A stretch of DNA of 64,000 nucleotides from Mycolicibacterium iranicum (GTDB lineage Bacteria; Actinomycetota; Actinomycetes; Mycobacteriales; Mycobacteriaceae), in the NCBI RefSeq assembly GCF_002101705.1, contig NZ_LQPC01000054.1, forward strand, positions 62,001 to 126,000, given 5' to 3'. The translations under genes were made by a program, and so were the position numbers. Of this stretch, positions 7,728-16,715 are shown piece after piece; position 1 is the first letter of the stretch, and each line of letters begins with the position of its first letter. Under the pieces are notes generated by a model, which was given only the letters and a program-made list of their open reading frames with translations, did not search any database and was not told where the DNA came from.

Positions 7728-9626
7728 CTACGCCGACGAGGCGAGTCGCTCCAGCCGCCATCGCCCGCCACCGACCAGCTCGAGCCTGCTGGTGTGGAAC
7801 GGCCGGACGGACTCGCGGTGGCTCACGCTGACGAGGATGGTGTCGGGCAGCTGGGCGCGCAGCACGTCGTAGAGCGTGTGCTCAAGGCCCTCGTCCATGG
7901 CTGAGGTCGACTCGTCGAGGAAAACGATCGTGGGCTTGCTCACCAGGACGCGCGCGAAAGCGACGCGCTGCTGCTCGCCGACGGAAAGCACCTTCGCCCA
8001 GTCCTGGTCGTCGTTGAGACGGATCACCAGATGCGGCAGCGCCACGTCCAGCAGCGCCTGCTGGATCGCGGTGTCCTCGACGGCCCCGGGCGGCTGCGGA
8101 TAGGACACCACGGTGCGCAGGTCGCCGACGGGGAAGTACGGCAACTGCGGGACGAACATCGCCTCGTCACGACCGTCTGGGATCCGCACCTGCCCCGACG
8201 CGTACGGCCACATCCCGGCGAGGCTCTGCACGAGCACCGACTTGCCGATTCCCGACGGCCCCGTGATCACCAGTCCCTCACCGGTTTCCACCTGCAGATC
8301 CAGGTCCTGCACCAACGGGGAGCCGTCAGGCTTGCGCACCTCGACGCCGTCGACGACGAAGGCGCCGTCGTCGGAGTCCTGAGTCTGCACCGCGGTGAAC
8401 GCACCCGCGCGGGTGTTCTGCTCGACGAGGCCGTCGAGCCGGATGATCGCCGCGCGGTAACTCGCGAACTGGTCGTAGGCGTTGCGGAAAAACGACAGGG
8501 AATCGTGGATCGCGCCGAAAGCATTCGAGGACTGCCAGACGTCTCCGAACGTGATCCGCTGCGCGAACAAGCCCTGAGCCTGCACGAGCCATGGCAGCGG
8601 GTTGATCGTCTGACTGACCGACACGTTCCAGCCGAAGTACAGCATCATGCGGTGCAGCCAGCTGCGGTAGTTGTCCATCACCGAGTCGAGGCGGCGCTTG
8701 AGCACGCCGCGTTCGGCGGACTCGCCCCGGTAGAGCCCGATCGCGGCGCCCGCGTCGCGCACCCGGACCAACGCATAGCGAAAACCCGCGTTGCGCAACT
8801 CATTCAGATAGCTCAGTCGGATCAGCGGCCGCCCGATGACGAAGGCCACGATCGTCGCGACAAGCACGTAGACGACCACGATCCAGAACAGCGCACGCGG
8901 CAGCGTGAGCCCGCCGATGGATATCGGTTCGGACAGGCGCCACAGAATCGGACCGAACGACAACACCGACAGCACCGCCTCGACAGCGCCGAACAGCAGT
9001 GTGTTGCTCGAGTTGTAGATCGGGTTGCTGGGGAGAGCGCCGACGCCCGCCGTGAACACGTCGACGTCCTGCTGGATGCGCTGGTCGGGGTTGTCGATGG
9101 GTCTGCCCGAGAACTGGGCGCGATAGTAGGAGAGATCGCTGAGCCAGTCGTCGATGAAGCGCTTGCTCAGCCAGACCCGCCACCGCATCACGAAGCGCTG
9201 CATGAGGTACATGTCGCCAAGCAGGCGCACGACAAAGCAGACCGCCAGGACCGCGAACACGCGCATCGACGACCAGAAGCCGGCGACGCCACTGGCCATA
9301 CCGCCTTGAAAAGCGACCTGCAGCGAGGTGAAGAGGTCGTTGACGTAATAGGTCAGCAGGACGTTGATACGGACCGAGACGATGACCAACAGCAGCAGCA
9401 CCGCAAGCATGATCCAGACGACGGCGCTGTTCCTGCCGCGGAAGTAGTCGCCGGTGACGTGCCAGAACTGGCGACCCCACTCGGTGAAGCGGGCGAGCGC
9501 GACGAGGACCACCAGCAGGCACAGGGCCGTCAGTGCGAATGTCGTCGCCGCCCATTGCAGAGAATTGAGGAACTCCCGTCCCCAGTCGAGCGTCGGCTGG
9601 AACGTCTGACCGTTCACCGTCTCCAC
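7728..9626 (-). CDS. SbmA/BacA-like ABC transporter (Rv1819c family), copy 1
   Basis: A 632-residue paralogue of the downstream gene with the same plan: membrane domain first (WGRQFWHVTGDYFRGRNSAV), then an ABC ATPase with Walker A GPSGIGKSVLVQS, signature LSVGEQQR, Walker B IVFLDESTSAMD and switch His in SVSHRE. The frame is open to 9812, but the GTG at 9626 has GGGAGG at good spacing, and the protein then begins like its relatives (TFQPTLDWGRE). Only 45 bp separate it from copy 2, so they are co-transcribed. It is divergent from secA2 (186 bp gap), as expected for the Rv1819c neighbourhood. Confidence 0.87.
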   Translation of the reverse strand: METVNGQTFQPTLDWGREFLNSLQWAATTFALTALCLLVVLVALARFTEWGRQFWHVTGDYFRGRNSAVVWIMLAVLLLLVIVSVRINVLLTYYVNDLFTSLQVAFQGGMASGVAGFWSSMRVFAVLAVCFVVRLLGDMYLMQRFVMRWRVWLSKRFIDDWLSDLSYYRAQFSGRPIDNPDQRIQQDVDVFTAGVGALPSNPIYNSSNTLLFGAVEAVLSVLSFGPILWRLSEPISIGGLTLPRALFWIVVVYVLVATIVAFVIGRPLIRLSYLNELRNAGFRYALVRVRDAGAAIGLYRGESAERGVLKRRLDSVMDNYRSWLHRMMLYFGWNVSVSQTINPLPWLVQAQGLFAQRITFGDVWQSSNAFGAIHDSLSFFRNAYDQFASYRAAIIRLDGLVEQNTRAGAFTAVQTQDSDDGAFVVDGVEVRKPDGSPLVQDLDLQVETGEGLVITGPSGIGKSVLVQSLAGMWPYASGQVRIPDGRDEAMFVPQLPYFPVGDLRTVVSYPQPPGAVEDTAIQQALLDVALPHLVIRLNDDQDWAKVLSVGEQQRVAFARVLVSKPTIVFLDESTSAMDEGLEHTLYDVLRAQLPDTILVSVSHRESVRPFHTSRLELVGGGRWRLERLASSA

Positions 9627-9812
9627 AGCCGGCGACCTCCCCTCCGCGAGATCCGAAGTTACCCCACGCGGCTGCGCGCAGGGGCGTTCTGGCCGCGCAA
9701 ATGTGCTGCCCAGAGCGTCAATAGGATGTCGGGCGGACGGTATGCGCGCCGGAGGTCTTCGAGGGATGGTGGCGCTCTCGGCGCTGCGCGCATGCCCGCG
9801 TACCGTGATCAT

Positions 9813-12179
9813 GTGGCTCGAACCTCTGCGAAGACGTCCTCGAAATCGGCGGCGAAAACCGCGGCGAAAACCGGCCGGCTCTCCGGGCGGTTCTGGAAGC
9901 TGCTCGGCGCCAGCACAGACAAAGACCAGTCACGGTCGATGGATCAGGTGACCAAGGCGGCGGAATTCGATACCAAGGCCGCCGAACTCGACGACGAGCA
10001 GCTGAGCAAGGCCGCCAAACTTCTCGACCTCCAAGATCTCGCCGATTCGGCCGACACCCCGCAGTTCCTGGCCATCGCCCGAGAAGCAGCGGAAAGAACC
10101 ACGGGGCTGCGACCTTTCGATGTACAGCTGCAGGGCGCGCTGCGTATGTTGGCCGGCGACGTCGTCGAGATGGCCACCGGTGAGGGCAAGACCCTTTCGG
10201 GTGCGATCGCGGCGGCCGGCTATGCACTGGCCGGGCGCAACGTGCACGTCATCACGATCAACGACTACCTGGCCCGCCGCGACGCCGAGTGGATGGGGCC
10301 GCTGATCGAGGCGATGGGGCTGACCATCGGATGGATCACCGCCGACTCCACTGCGGCCCAGCGGCGCGAGGCCTACAAGTGCGACATCACCTACGCCTCG
10401 GTCAACGAGATCGGCTTCGACGTGCTACGCGATCAGCTCGTCACCGACGTCGACGACCTCGTCTCTCCGAATCCCGACGTCGCGCTGATCGACGAAGCCG
10501 ACTCCGTGCTCGTCGACGAAGCGCTCGTGCCGCTGGTGCTGGCAGGCACCAGCCACCGGGAAACCCCACGGCTGGAACTGATCCGGCTCGTCGGCGACCT
10601 CATCGCGGGCACCGACTACGACATCGACAATGACAGTCGCAACGTGCATCTGACCGAGGCGGGCGCCCGCAAGGTCGAGGCGGCGCTGGGGGGCATCGAC
10701 CTCTACTCCGAGGAACACGTCGTCACCACGTTGACCGAGATCAACGTCGCGCTGCACGCGCATGTGCTGCTTCAGCGCGACGTCCACTACATCGTGCGCG
10801 ACAACGCGGTGCACCTCATCAACGCCTCGCGCGGGCGCATCGCCACGCTGCAGCGCTGGCCCGACGGACTGCAGGCCGCCGTGGAGGCCAAGGAGGGCAT
10901 CGAAACCACTGAGACGGGCGAGGTTCTCGACACCATCACCGTGCAGGCGCTGATCAACCGCTACCCGAAGGTCTGCGGCATGACAGGTACCGCGCTGGCT
11001 GCCGGTGAGCAGCTGCGGCAGTTCTACAAGCTCGGGGTGTCGCCGATCCCACCGAACAAGCCCAACATCCGCGAGGACGAGACCGATCGCGTCTACGTGA
11101 CGATCGCCGCCAAGACCGAGGCCATCCTCGAGCACATCGCCGAGGTCCACGAAACCGGACAACCCGTGCTCGTCGGCACCCGAGACGTCGCCGAATCCGA
11201 AGAGCTGCACGAGAAGCTGGTCAAGAGGGGCGTCCCGGCGGTCGTGCTGAACGCCAAGAACGACGCGGAGGAAGCCGCCGTCATCGCCGAGGCGGGCAAG
11301 CTCGGCGCGGTCACGGTGTCCACGCAGATGGCCGGGCGCGGCACCGACATCCGGCTGGGCGGCTCGGATGAGGCGGGCCATGATGACGTCGCCGAACTCG
11401 GTGGCCTGCACGTCATCGGCACCGGCCGGCACAACACCGAGCGGCTCGACAACCAGCTGCGCGGCCGCGCAGGTCGCCAGGGCGACCCCGGCTCGTCGGT
11501 TTTCTTCTCCAGCTGGGAAGACGACGTCGTGGTCTCCCATCTCGAGGACAGCAAGCTGCCCCTGGAGTGCGACGAGAACGGCAAGATCATCAGCCCGAAG
11601 GCGGCCAGCCTTCTCGAACACGCCCAGCGCGTCGCCGAAGGCCGGCTGCTCGACGTGCACGCCAACACCTGGCGCTACAACCAGCTCATCGCCCAGCAGC
11701 GCGCGATCCTCGTCGAGCGCCGCGACAAGCTGCTGCGCACCACCACGGCCCGCGACGAACTGCGTGAGCTCTCGCCGGAGCGCTACGAGGAGGTCAGCGA
11801 GCGGCTGGGAGATGAGGCAGAGGAGAAACTGGAGAAGATCTGCCGGCTGATCATGCTGTACCACCTCGACCGCGGGTGGGCCGACCACCTGGCCTTCCTT
11901 TCCGACATCCGCGAGAGCATCCATCTGCGGGCCCTCGGTAGGCAGAACCCGCTCGACGAGTTCCACCGTATGGCCGTCGACGCGTTCGCTTCGCTGGCCG
12001 CCGATGCCATCGAAGCCGCCCAGCAGACGTTCGACACGGCGCCGTCGATCGAGGACGAACCCGGCGTGGATCTGTCCAAGCTGGCCCGTCCGACCTCGAC
12101 GTGGACGTACATGGTCCACGACAATCCGTTGGCCGACGACACGTTGTCCGCGCTGAGCCTGCCCGGGGTGTTCCGCTAG
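9813..12179 (+). CDS. secA2: SecA2, accessory preprotein translocase ATPase
   Basis: A 788-residue ATPase that powers export of a subset of proteins through the SecYEG channel in mycobacteria. It shows Walker A MATGEGKTL, DEAD-like Walker B ALIDEADSVLVDEA, and helicase motifs including QMAGRGTDIRLGG and LRGRAGRQGDPGSSVFF. It lacks the C-terminal zinc-binding tail of SecA1, ending soon after the helical scaffold. The frame is open far upstream only because it mirrors the transporter gene. I chose the GTG at 9813, which gives a basic N-terminus (ARTSAKTSSKSAAKT) like other mycobacterial SecA2 proteins; an ATG at 9792 is the alternative. pgsA2 follows 10 bp later. Confidence 0.93.
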   Translation: MARTSAKTSSKSAAKTAAKTGRLSGRFWKLLGASTDKDQSRSMDQVTKAAEFDTKAAELDDEQLSKAAKLLDLQDLADSADTPQFLAIAREAAERTTGLRPFDVQLQGALRMLAGDVVEMATGEGKTLSGAIAAAGYALAGRNVHVITINDYLARRDAEWMGPLIEAMGLTIGWITADSTAAQRREAYKCDITYASVNEIGFDVLRDQLVTDVDDLVSPNPDVALIDEADSVLVDEALVPLVLAGTSHRETPRLELIRLVGDLIAGTDYDIDNDSRNVHLTEAGARKVEAALGGIDLYSEEHVVTTLTEINVALHAHVLLQRDVHYIVRDNAVHLINASRGRIATLQRWPDGLQAAVEAKEGIETTETGEVLDTITVQALINRYPKVCGMTGTALAAGEQLRQFYKLGVSPIPPNKPNIREDETDRVYVTIAAKTEAILEHIAEVHETGQPVLVGTRDVAESEELHEKLVKRGVPAVVLNAKNDAEEAAVIAEAGKLGAVTVSTQMAGRGTDIRLGGSDEAGHDDVAELGGLHVIGTGRHNTERLDNQLRGRAGRQGDPGSSVFFSSWEDDVVVSHLEDSKLPLECDENGKIISPKAASLLEHAQRVAEGRLLDVHANTWRYNQLIAQQRAILVERRDKLLRTTTARDELRELSPERYEEVSERLGDEAEEKLEKICRLIMLYHLDRGWADHLAFLSDIRESIHLRALGRQNPLDEFHRMAVDAFASLAADAIEAAQQTFDTAPSIEDEPGVDLSKLARPTSTWTYMVHDNPLADDTLSALSLPGVFR

Positions 12180-12189
12180 GTTTTACGCC

Positions 12190-12774
12190 ATGGCAGGCGA
12201 CCGCGTGCTGACGGTTCCCAATGTGCTGTCGGTGATCCGGCTGGTCCTTGTCCCTGTCTTCCTATACCTGCTGCTCGTCGCCGACGCGACCGCTTGGGCC
12301 GTCGCCATCCTGATGTTCAGCGGCGCCTCCGACTGGGCCGACGGCAAGATCGCCCGGCTCTACGACAATCAGTCGTCGCGGCTGGGGGAGCTGCTCGACC
12401 CCGCGGTCGACCGCATCTACATGGTGGTCGTCCCCGTCAGCCTGGCTCTGGCGCACGTCATCCCGTGGTGGGTCGTCGCCCTGTTGCTCGGCCGCGACGT
12501 CGTGCTGGCGGGAACTCTGCCGCTGCTGCGCAGCCGCGGGCTGTCGGCGCTGCCCGTCACCTACATCGGCAAGGCCGCCACTTTCGCACTGATGTCCGGC
12601 CTGCCGCTGGTGCTCCTCGGCCAGTTCGACGGTCAGTGGAGCCGGGTCGTGCTGGCGATCGGATGGGGATTCTTGATCTGGGGCATCGCGATGTACCTGT
12701 GGTCGGGCGTGCTGTATCTGATCCAGGTCGCGATGGTGATGCGCTCCATGCCGCGGGCGCGGGCTCGGGTATGA
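12190..12774 (+). CDS. pgsA2: CDP-alcohol phosphatidyltransferase PgsA2
   Basis: A 194-residue integral membrane enzyme with the CDP-alcohol phosphatidyltransferase signature (D-G-x2-A-R-x8-G-x3-D-x3-D) in DWADGKIARLYDNQSSRLGE and the LDPAVDR that follows. About five hydrophobic segments surround it. It transfers a phosphatidyl group from CDP-diacylglycerol to an alcohol acceptor. Family naming suggests phosphatidylglycerophosphate or cardiolipin-type synthesis, but the acceptor cannot be read from sequence. Its stop overlaps the ATG of the next gene (ATGA), in the order secA2-pgsA2-DUF881 as in Rv1821-Rv1823. Confidence 0.9.
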   Translation: MAGDRVLTVPNVLSVIRLVLVPVFLYLLLVADATAWAVAILMFSGASDWADGKIARLYDNQSSRLGELLDPAVDRIYMVVVPVSLALAHVIPWWVVALLLGRDVVLAGTLPLLRSRGLSALPVTYIGKAATFALMSGLPLVLLGQFDGQWSRVVLAIGWGFLIWGIAMYLWSGVLYLIQVAMVMRSMPRARARV

Positions 12775-13658
12775 GCAGTCTGGGCGGTTACGACTCCGGG
12801 CGCGACGCGCACCAGCCGGACGCGCCGACCCGGATCCCGGTGCCGTCGCTGCTGCGATCGCTCCTATCCGACCATCTCGACCCTGGCTATGCCGCTGCGG
12901 CACAGTCGAACCGGCCCCGCAGCCGGACATCGACGGTGGTGTGGCAACTGCTCGCCGCGGTCGTCGTGGCGGCGGTGTTCTCGCTGGCATGGGCGCAAGC
13001 GCAGGAGACCGCGCCGGGCGTCAGGGAATCCCAGCAGGTTTTGGCCGGCAGCGTGCGGTCGGCGCAGGCGGCCACCGATGCCGCCGCTGCGCGCCGAGAC
13101 AGTCTCACCGCCGAGGTCGACGCCGCACGCCGTAGCCGCCTTGAGGGCGATGTGACGGGACGCCGGCTGCTGACCGATCTCGACGACGCCAACTACGCTG
13201 CGGCCGCCACACCGGTGATCGGGCCCGGGCTGACGATCACAATCACCGACCCGGGGATGTCGCCTGATCTCACGGACGTGTCGAAGCAGCGCGTCGAGGG
13301 CAGCCAGCAGGTGATCCTCGACCGCGATCTGCAGCTCGTCGTCAATTCGCTGTGGGCCAGCGGCGCGGAGGCGATCTCGGTGGGCGGAGTGCGCGTCGGG
13401 CCCAACGTGACGATGCGGCAGGCGGGCGGCGGCATCCTGGTCGACAACCAGCCGATTTCGAGTCCGTATGTCATCCTCGCCGTAGGGCCGCCCAACGCAT
13501 TGGGCGACAACTTCAACCGCAGCGCGGGGCTGCAGCGCTTGCGGCTGCTGGAGGCGTCCTACGGCGTCGGGGTGAACGTCGCCGTCGGCGACGGCCTGGC
13601 ACTGCCCGCCGGGTCGGTTCGAGAAGTCAGATTCGCCAGACAGATTGGCCCCAAATGA
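12771..13658 (+). CDS. DUF881 membrane-anchored protein (Rv1823-like)
   Basis: A 295-residue protein with a cytosolic N-terminus of about 58 residues, one membrane segment (VVWQLLAAVVVAAVFSLAW), an extracytoplasmic coiled-coil stretch (about residues 80-140) and the DUF881 domain (GPGLTITITDPG, LVVNSLWASGAEAISVGGVR). The molecular role is unknown; paired DUF881 genes are conserved beside a small basic membrane protein in actinobacteria. The ATG at 12771 overlaps the pgsA2 stop. A second DUF881 gene lies one gene downstream. The longer open frame that starts inside pgsA2 is not used. Confidence 0.88.
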   Translation: MSSLGGYDSGRDAHQPDAPTRIPVPSLLRSLLSDHLDPGYAAAAQSNRPRSRTSTVVWQLLAAVVVAAVFSLAWAQAQETAPGVRESQQVLAGSVRSAQAATDAAAARRDSLTAEVDAARRSRLEGDVTGRRLLTDLDDANYAAAATPVIGPGLTITITDPGMSPDLTDVSKQRVEGSQQVILDRDLQLVVNSLWASGAEAISVGGVRVGPNVTMRQAGGGILVDNQPISSPYVILAVGPPNALGDNFNRSAGLQRLRLLEASYGVGVNVAVGDGLALPAGSVREVRFARQIGPK

Positions 13659-13671
13659 TCAGGACCTTCGA

Positions 13672-14004
13672 TTGATAGGGATAGTCGCGCTCGTCGTCGG
13701 CATCGTGCTTGGTGTGGTGTTCCACCCCAGCGTCCCCGAGTTCGTCCAGCCGTATCTACCCATCGCGGTGGTGGCGGCGCTGGATGCCGTGTTCGGCGGG
13801 CTGCGGGCCTATCTGGAGAAGATCTTCGATTCCAAGGTTTTCGTGGTGTCATTTGTCTTCAACGTGCTCGTAGCGGCGTTGATCGTGTACGTGGGCGATC
13901 AGCTTGGAGTCGGGACGCAGCTGTCGACGGCGATCATCGTCGTGCTGGGCATCCGTATTTTCGGAAACGCCGCGGCGCTGCGGCGCAGACTGTTCGGGGC
14001 GTGA
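13672..14004 (+). CDS. Small basic membrane protein, DUF1290 (Rv1824-like)
   Basis: About 110 residues and almost entirely hydrophobic: IGIVALVVGIVLGVVFHPSV, then YLPIAVVAALDAVFGGLRAYLE, then two further membrane segments, ending in the basic tail RRRLFGA. This is the DUF1290 small basic protein family, of unknown function, typically placed between two DUF881 genes as here. I prefer the TTG at 13672, which has AGGA seven bases upstream and gives the usual N-terminus. A TTG at 13645, overlapping the previous gene, is possible and adds nine residues. The stop overlaps the GTG of the next gene. Confidence 0.82.
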   Translation: MIGIVALVVGIVLGVVFHPSVPEFVQPYLPIAVVAALDAVFGGLRAYLEKIFDSKVFVVSFVFNVLVAALIVYVGDQLGVGTQLSTAIIVVLGIRIFGNAAALRRRLFGA

Positions 14005-14768
14005 TGATGACCGAGCAGCATCACGGCCGTCACGAACTGCCGCCCGAGTCCGCGCCGCGGCGCGGACGTTCGCAGGCGGTGTTCGGTGTTCTCGCGGTGC
14101 TGCTGTGTCTGCTTCTCGGGGTCGCCATCGCTACACAGGTCCGGCAGACCGACAGCGGTGACTCCTTGGATTCCGCGCGGCCCGCAGACCTGCTCGTGCT
14201 GCTGGACTCGCTGCAACAGCGTGAGGCTGCGCTCAACACCGAAGTGGCCGACCTCCAGCGCACCCTGACCCAACTGGAAGCATCGGGCAGCAGCGACCAG
14301 GCCGCCATCGAGAACGCGAGGGCCCGCCTGGCTGCCCTGTCCATCCTGATCGGCAGCGTGGGGGCGACCGGGCCCGGCGTGACGCTGACGGTCGAGGATC
14401 CCGCCAACGGTGTAGCGGCCGAAACGATGCTCGACGTGATCAACGAACTGCGCGCGGCCGGCGCGGAGGCGATGGAGATCCGCGGACAGCAAAGCGGTAC
14501 GCAACTCGCCGTGCGGATCGGCGTCGACACGTGGGTCACGGGGAGCCCGGGTGCGCTCGACGTCGACAACACCACGTTGGGTCCGGTGTATTCGGTTCTC
14601 GCGATTGGGGATCCGCCCACTCTGGCCGCGGCGATGAACATCCCCGGCGGCGCGATGGACAGCATCGAACGCGTGGGCGGCACGATGGTGATAGAACAGT
14701 CCGACCGGGTCGACGTCACCGCCTTGCGGCAACCGAAACCGCGTGAATACGCTCAGCCCGTCAAATAA
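14001..14768 (+). CDS. DUF881 membrane-anchored protein (Rv1825-like)
   Basis: About 255 residues. The N-terminal cytosolic tail is rich in Arg and Pro and is followed by one membrane segment (VFGVLAVLLCLLLGVAIATQ), a coiled coil (residues ~65-110) and a DUF881 domain (GPGVTLTVEDPANGVAAETM, INELRAAGAEAMEIRG). It is paralogous to the gene at 12771. The GTG at 14001 overlaps the preceding stop (GTGA); ATGs at 14004 and 14007 are equally plausible starts. It ends 21 bp before gcvH. The DUF881-DUF1290-DUF881 trio is translationally coupled and probably forms an envelope complex, which is inference from gene order. Confidence 0.87.
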   Translation: MMMTEQHHGRHELPPESAPRRGRSQAVFGVLAVLLCLLLGVAIATQVRQTDSGDSLDSARPADLLVLLDSLQQREAALNTEVADLQRTLTQLEASGSSDQAAIENARARLAALSILIGSVGATGPGVTLTVEDPANGVAAETMLDVINELRAAGAEAMEIRGQQSGTQLAVRIGVDTWVTGSPGALDVDNTTLGPVYSVLAIGDPPTLAAAMNIPGGAMDSIERVGGTMVIEQSDRVDVTALRQPKPREYAQPVK

Positions 14769-14789
14769 CGACACCGATCAAGGAGCGCC

Positions 14790-15185
14790 GTGAGCGAGAT
14801 CCCCGCCGACCTGTCCTTCACCACCGAGCACGAGTGGGTGCAGCGGACCGGTGACGACACGGTACGGGTCGGCATCACCGACTACGCGCAGGCCGCGCTG
14901 GGCGACGTGGTGTTCGTCCAGCTCCCCGATGTCGACTCCGAGATCGCATCGGGCGAGTCGTTCGGCGAGGTCGAGTCGACGAAGTCGGTGTCTGACCTCT
15001 ACGCCCCGTTGACCGCGAAAGTCATTGCGGTGAACGGTGATTTGGAAAGCAACCCGCAGCTGGTCAACTCCGACCCGTACGGCGAGGGATGGCTCGTCGA
15101 GTTGCAGGTGGACGCGAGCACGTTGGAGGCCGGACTGGCCGACCTGCTCGACGCGGAAGGCTACCGCGCCCACGTCGCGGACTGA
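14790..15185 (+). CDS. gcvH: Glycine cleavage system H protein
   Basis: A 131-residue lipoyl carrier of the glycine cleavage system, which shuttles the aminomethyl group between the P, T and L proteins. The lipoylation lysine is Lys65 in GEVESTKSVSDLYAP, and the start TTEHEWV and the end GWLVELQVD are typical of the family. AAGGAG sits a few bases before the GTG start. The partner gene gcvB is 3.4 kb downstream on the same strand. garA, whose product controls glutamate metabolism, follows directly. Confidence 0.95.
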   Translation: MSEIPADLSFTTEHEWVQRTGDDTVRVGITDYAQAALGDVVFVQLPDVDSEIASGESFGEVESTKSVSDLYAPLTAKVIAVNGDLESNPQLVNSDPYGEGWLVELQVDASTLEAGLADLLDAEGYRAHVAD

Positions 15186-15343
15186 GGTGTTGTTAGGGTC
15201 GTTGCGACAGAAGACCGGGACGCACCGAGCGGATCCGGCAGTGGTGGACACAACGCGGTCGTTTGCGCGGTACGGTCGACACCAGCGGCGTGACGGCTGG
15301 AGCCCGACCGCATATCGCCACAGCAGCCAGTGAGGAGCAGCGG

Positions 15344-15814
15344 GTGACGGACAAGGACTTCAACTCTGGGGCCGACTCTGACGAAGTCACCGTGGAGACC
15401 ACATCGGTATTCCGCGCCGACTTCCTCAACGAGCTCGACGCTCCGCCCGCCGCCAGCGGCGAGAGCGCGGTCTCGGGTGTGGAAGGACTGCCGGTCGGTT
15501 CGGCGCTACTGGTCGTCAAGCGCGGCCCCAACGCCGGGTCGCGGTTCCTGCTCGACCAGCCGACGACGTCGGCAGGCCGGCATCCGGACAGCGACATCTT
15601 CCTCGACGACGTCACCGTGAGTCGCAGGCACGCCGAGTTCCGCCTCGAGAGCGGCGAGTTCCAGGTCGTCGACGTGGGCAGCCTCAACGGCACATACGTC
15701 AACCGCGAGCCGGTCGATTCGGCCGTCCTCGCCAACGGCGACGAGGTGCAGATCGGCAAGTTCCGTCTGGTCTTTCTGACCGGACCGAAGGATGACGACA
15801 ACGCCACCGGCTAG
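15344..15814 (+). CDS. garA: GarA, FHA-domain regulator of glutamate and 2-oxoglutarate metabolism
   Basis: A 156-residue protein. The N-terminal tail holds VETTSVFRAD with Thr19 and Thr20, the conserved site phosphorylated by Ser/Thr kinases (PknB, PknG). The forkhead-associated domain follows at about residues 55-140, with GRHPDSDIFLDD, VSRRHAEF and SLNGTYVN. When unphosphorylated, GarA binds and controls 2-oxoglutarate dehydrogenase and glutamate dehydrogenase; phosphorylation makes the tail fold onto its own FHA domain. The start is the GTG at 15344, which has GAGGAGC upstream. The frame is open to 15263 but not conserved there. Confidence 0.95.
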   Translation: MTDKDFNSGADSDEVTVETTSVFRADFLNELDAPPAASGESAVSGVEGLPVGSALLVVKRGPNAGSRFLLDQPTTSAGRHPDSDIFLDDVTVSRRHAEFRLESGEFQVVDVGSLNGTYVNREPVDSAVLANGDEVQIGKFRLVFLTGPKDDDNATG

Positions 15815-15877
15815 GTCGCTGCTCCTCAACCGACACAGCACCCCTTCACCGACACCACGAGCCCGCCGGACGCACAG

Positions 15878-16624
15878 ATGACACAACCCGACACACCCGC
15901 ACTCAACGGGATGTCGATCGGGGTTGTGCTCGATCTGCTGCGGAGCGAGTTCCCCGACGTCACGATCTCCAAGATCCGCTTCCTGGAGGCCGAGGGACTC
16001 GTCACCCCCGAGCGCACCGCATCGGGGTACCGGCGCTTCACCGCCTACGACTGCGCCCGGCTGCGGTTCATCCTGACCGCTCAGCGGGACCACTATCTGC
16101 CGCTGAAAGTGATCAAGGCGCAGCTCGATGCGCAGCCTTACGGCGAGCTACCGCAGAGCGTTTCGGCGTACGGCACGCCGCGGCTGGTGTCGGTGGCCGA
16201 AAGCAGCGTCGACCACGCGGCGGCACCGGCGGGGCCGACCCAGGTCCGGCTGAGTCGCGGTGATCTCCTCGAACGTTCCGGTGTCGACGACGAGCTGCTG
16301 ACGTCGTTGATCAAGGCCGGCGTCATCACGCCCATTTTCAAGGGCGCAGGAACCGCGTTCTTCGACGAACACTCCGTGGTGATCGCCCAGTGCGCACGGG
16401 CGTTGGCCGACTACGGTGTCGAGCCGCGCCACCTGCGCGCGTTCAGGTCCGCGGCCGACCGGCAGTCCGACCTGATCGCCCAGATCGCGGGACCGGTGGT
16501 CAAGGGCGGTAAGGCCGGGGCCCGGGACCGCGCAGACGACCTGGCGCGCGAGGTGGCTTCGCTGGCGATCACCTTGCACACGTCGTTGATGAAGTCGGCG
16601 GTGCGCGACGTTCTCGATCGCTGA
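15878..16624 (+). CDS. MerR-family regulator (Rv1828-like)
   Basis: A 248-residue protein with an N-terminal MerR winged helix-turn-helix (LRSEFPDVTISKIRFLEAEG, then TASGYRRF) at about residues 10-85. A C-terminal domain includes LSRGDLLERSGVDDELLTSL and resembles a second winged-helix-like effector segment. No metal-binding cysteine cluster is visible, so it is not a classical metal sensor. It sits between garA and the DUF151 nuclease gene, as Rv1828 does. The ligand and targets cannot be read from the sequence. Confidence 0.9.
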   Translation: MTQPDTPALNGMSIGVVLDLLRSEFPDVTISKIRFLEAEGLVTPERTASGYRRFTAYDCARLRFILTAQRDHYLPLKVIKAQLDAQPYGELPQSVSAYGTPRLVSVAESSVDHAAAPAGPTQVRLSRGDLLERSGVDDELLTSLIKAGVITPIFKGAGTAFFDEHSVVIAQCARALADYGVEPRHLRAFRSAADRQSDLIAQIAGPVVKGGKAGARDRADDLAREVASLAITLHTSLMKSAVRDVLDR

Positions 16625-16715
16625 GGACTAGACTCGCGGTGACGGAATTTCACCGGCGCCGACTTTGGTCATACCTGGTGAAACAGAGCAACACCGGTGC
16701 GGAGGGCAGGCACAT

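Noticed and set aside
8031..9812. Upstream extension of the SecA2 frame
   Set aside because: This part is the antisense of the ABC transporter gene. SecA2 homology starts only after about 9813.
13655..13675. ATG at 13655 as start of the DUF1290 gene
   Set aside because: It is out of frame with the membrane protein and hits a stop after six codons.
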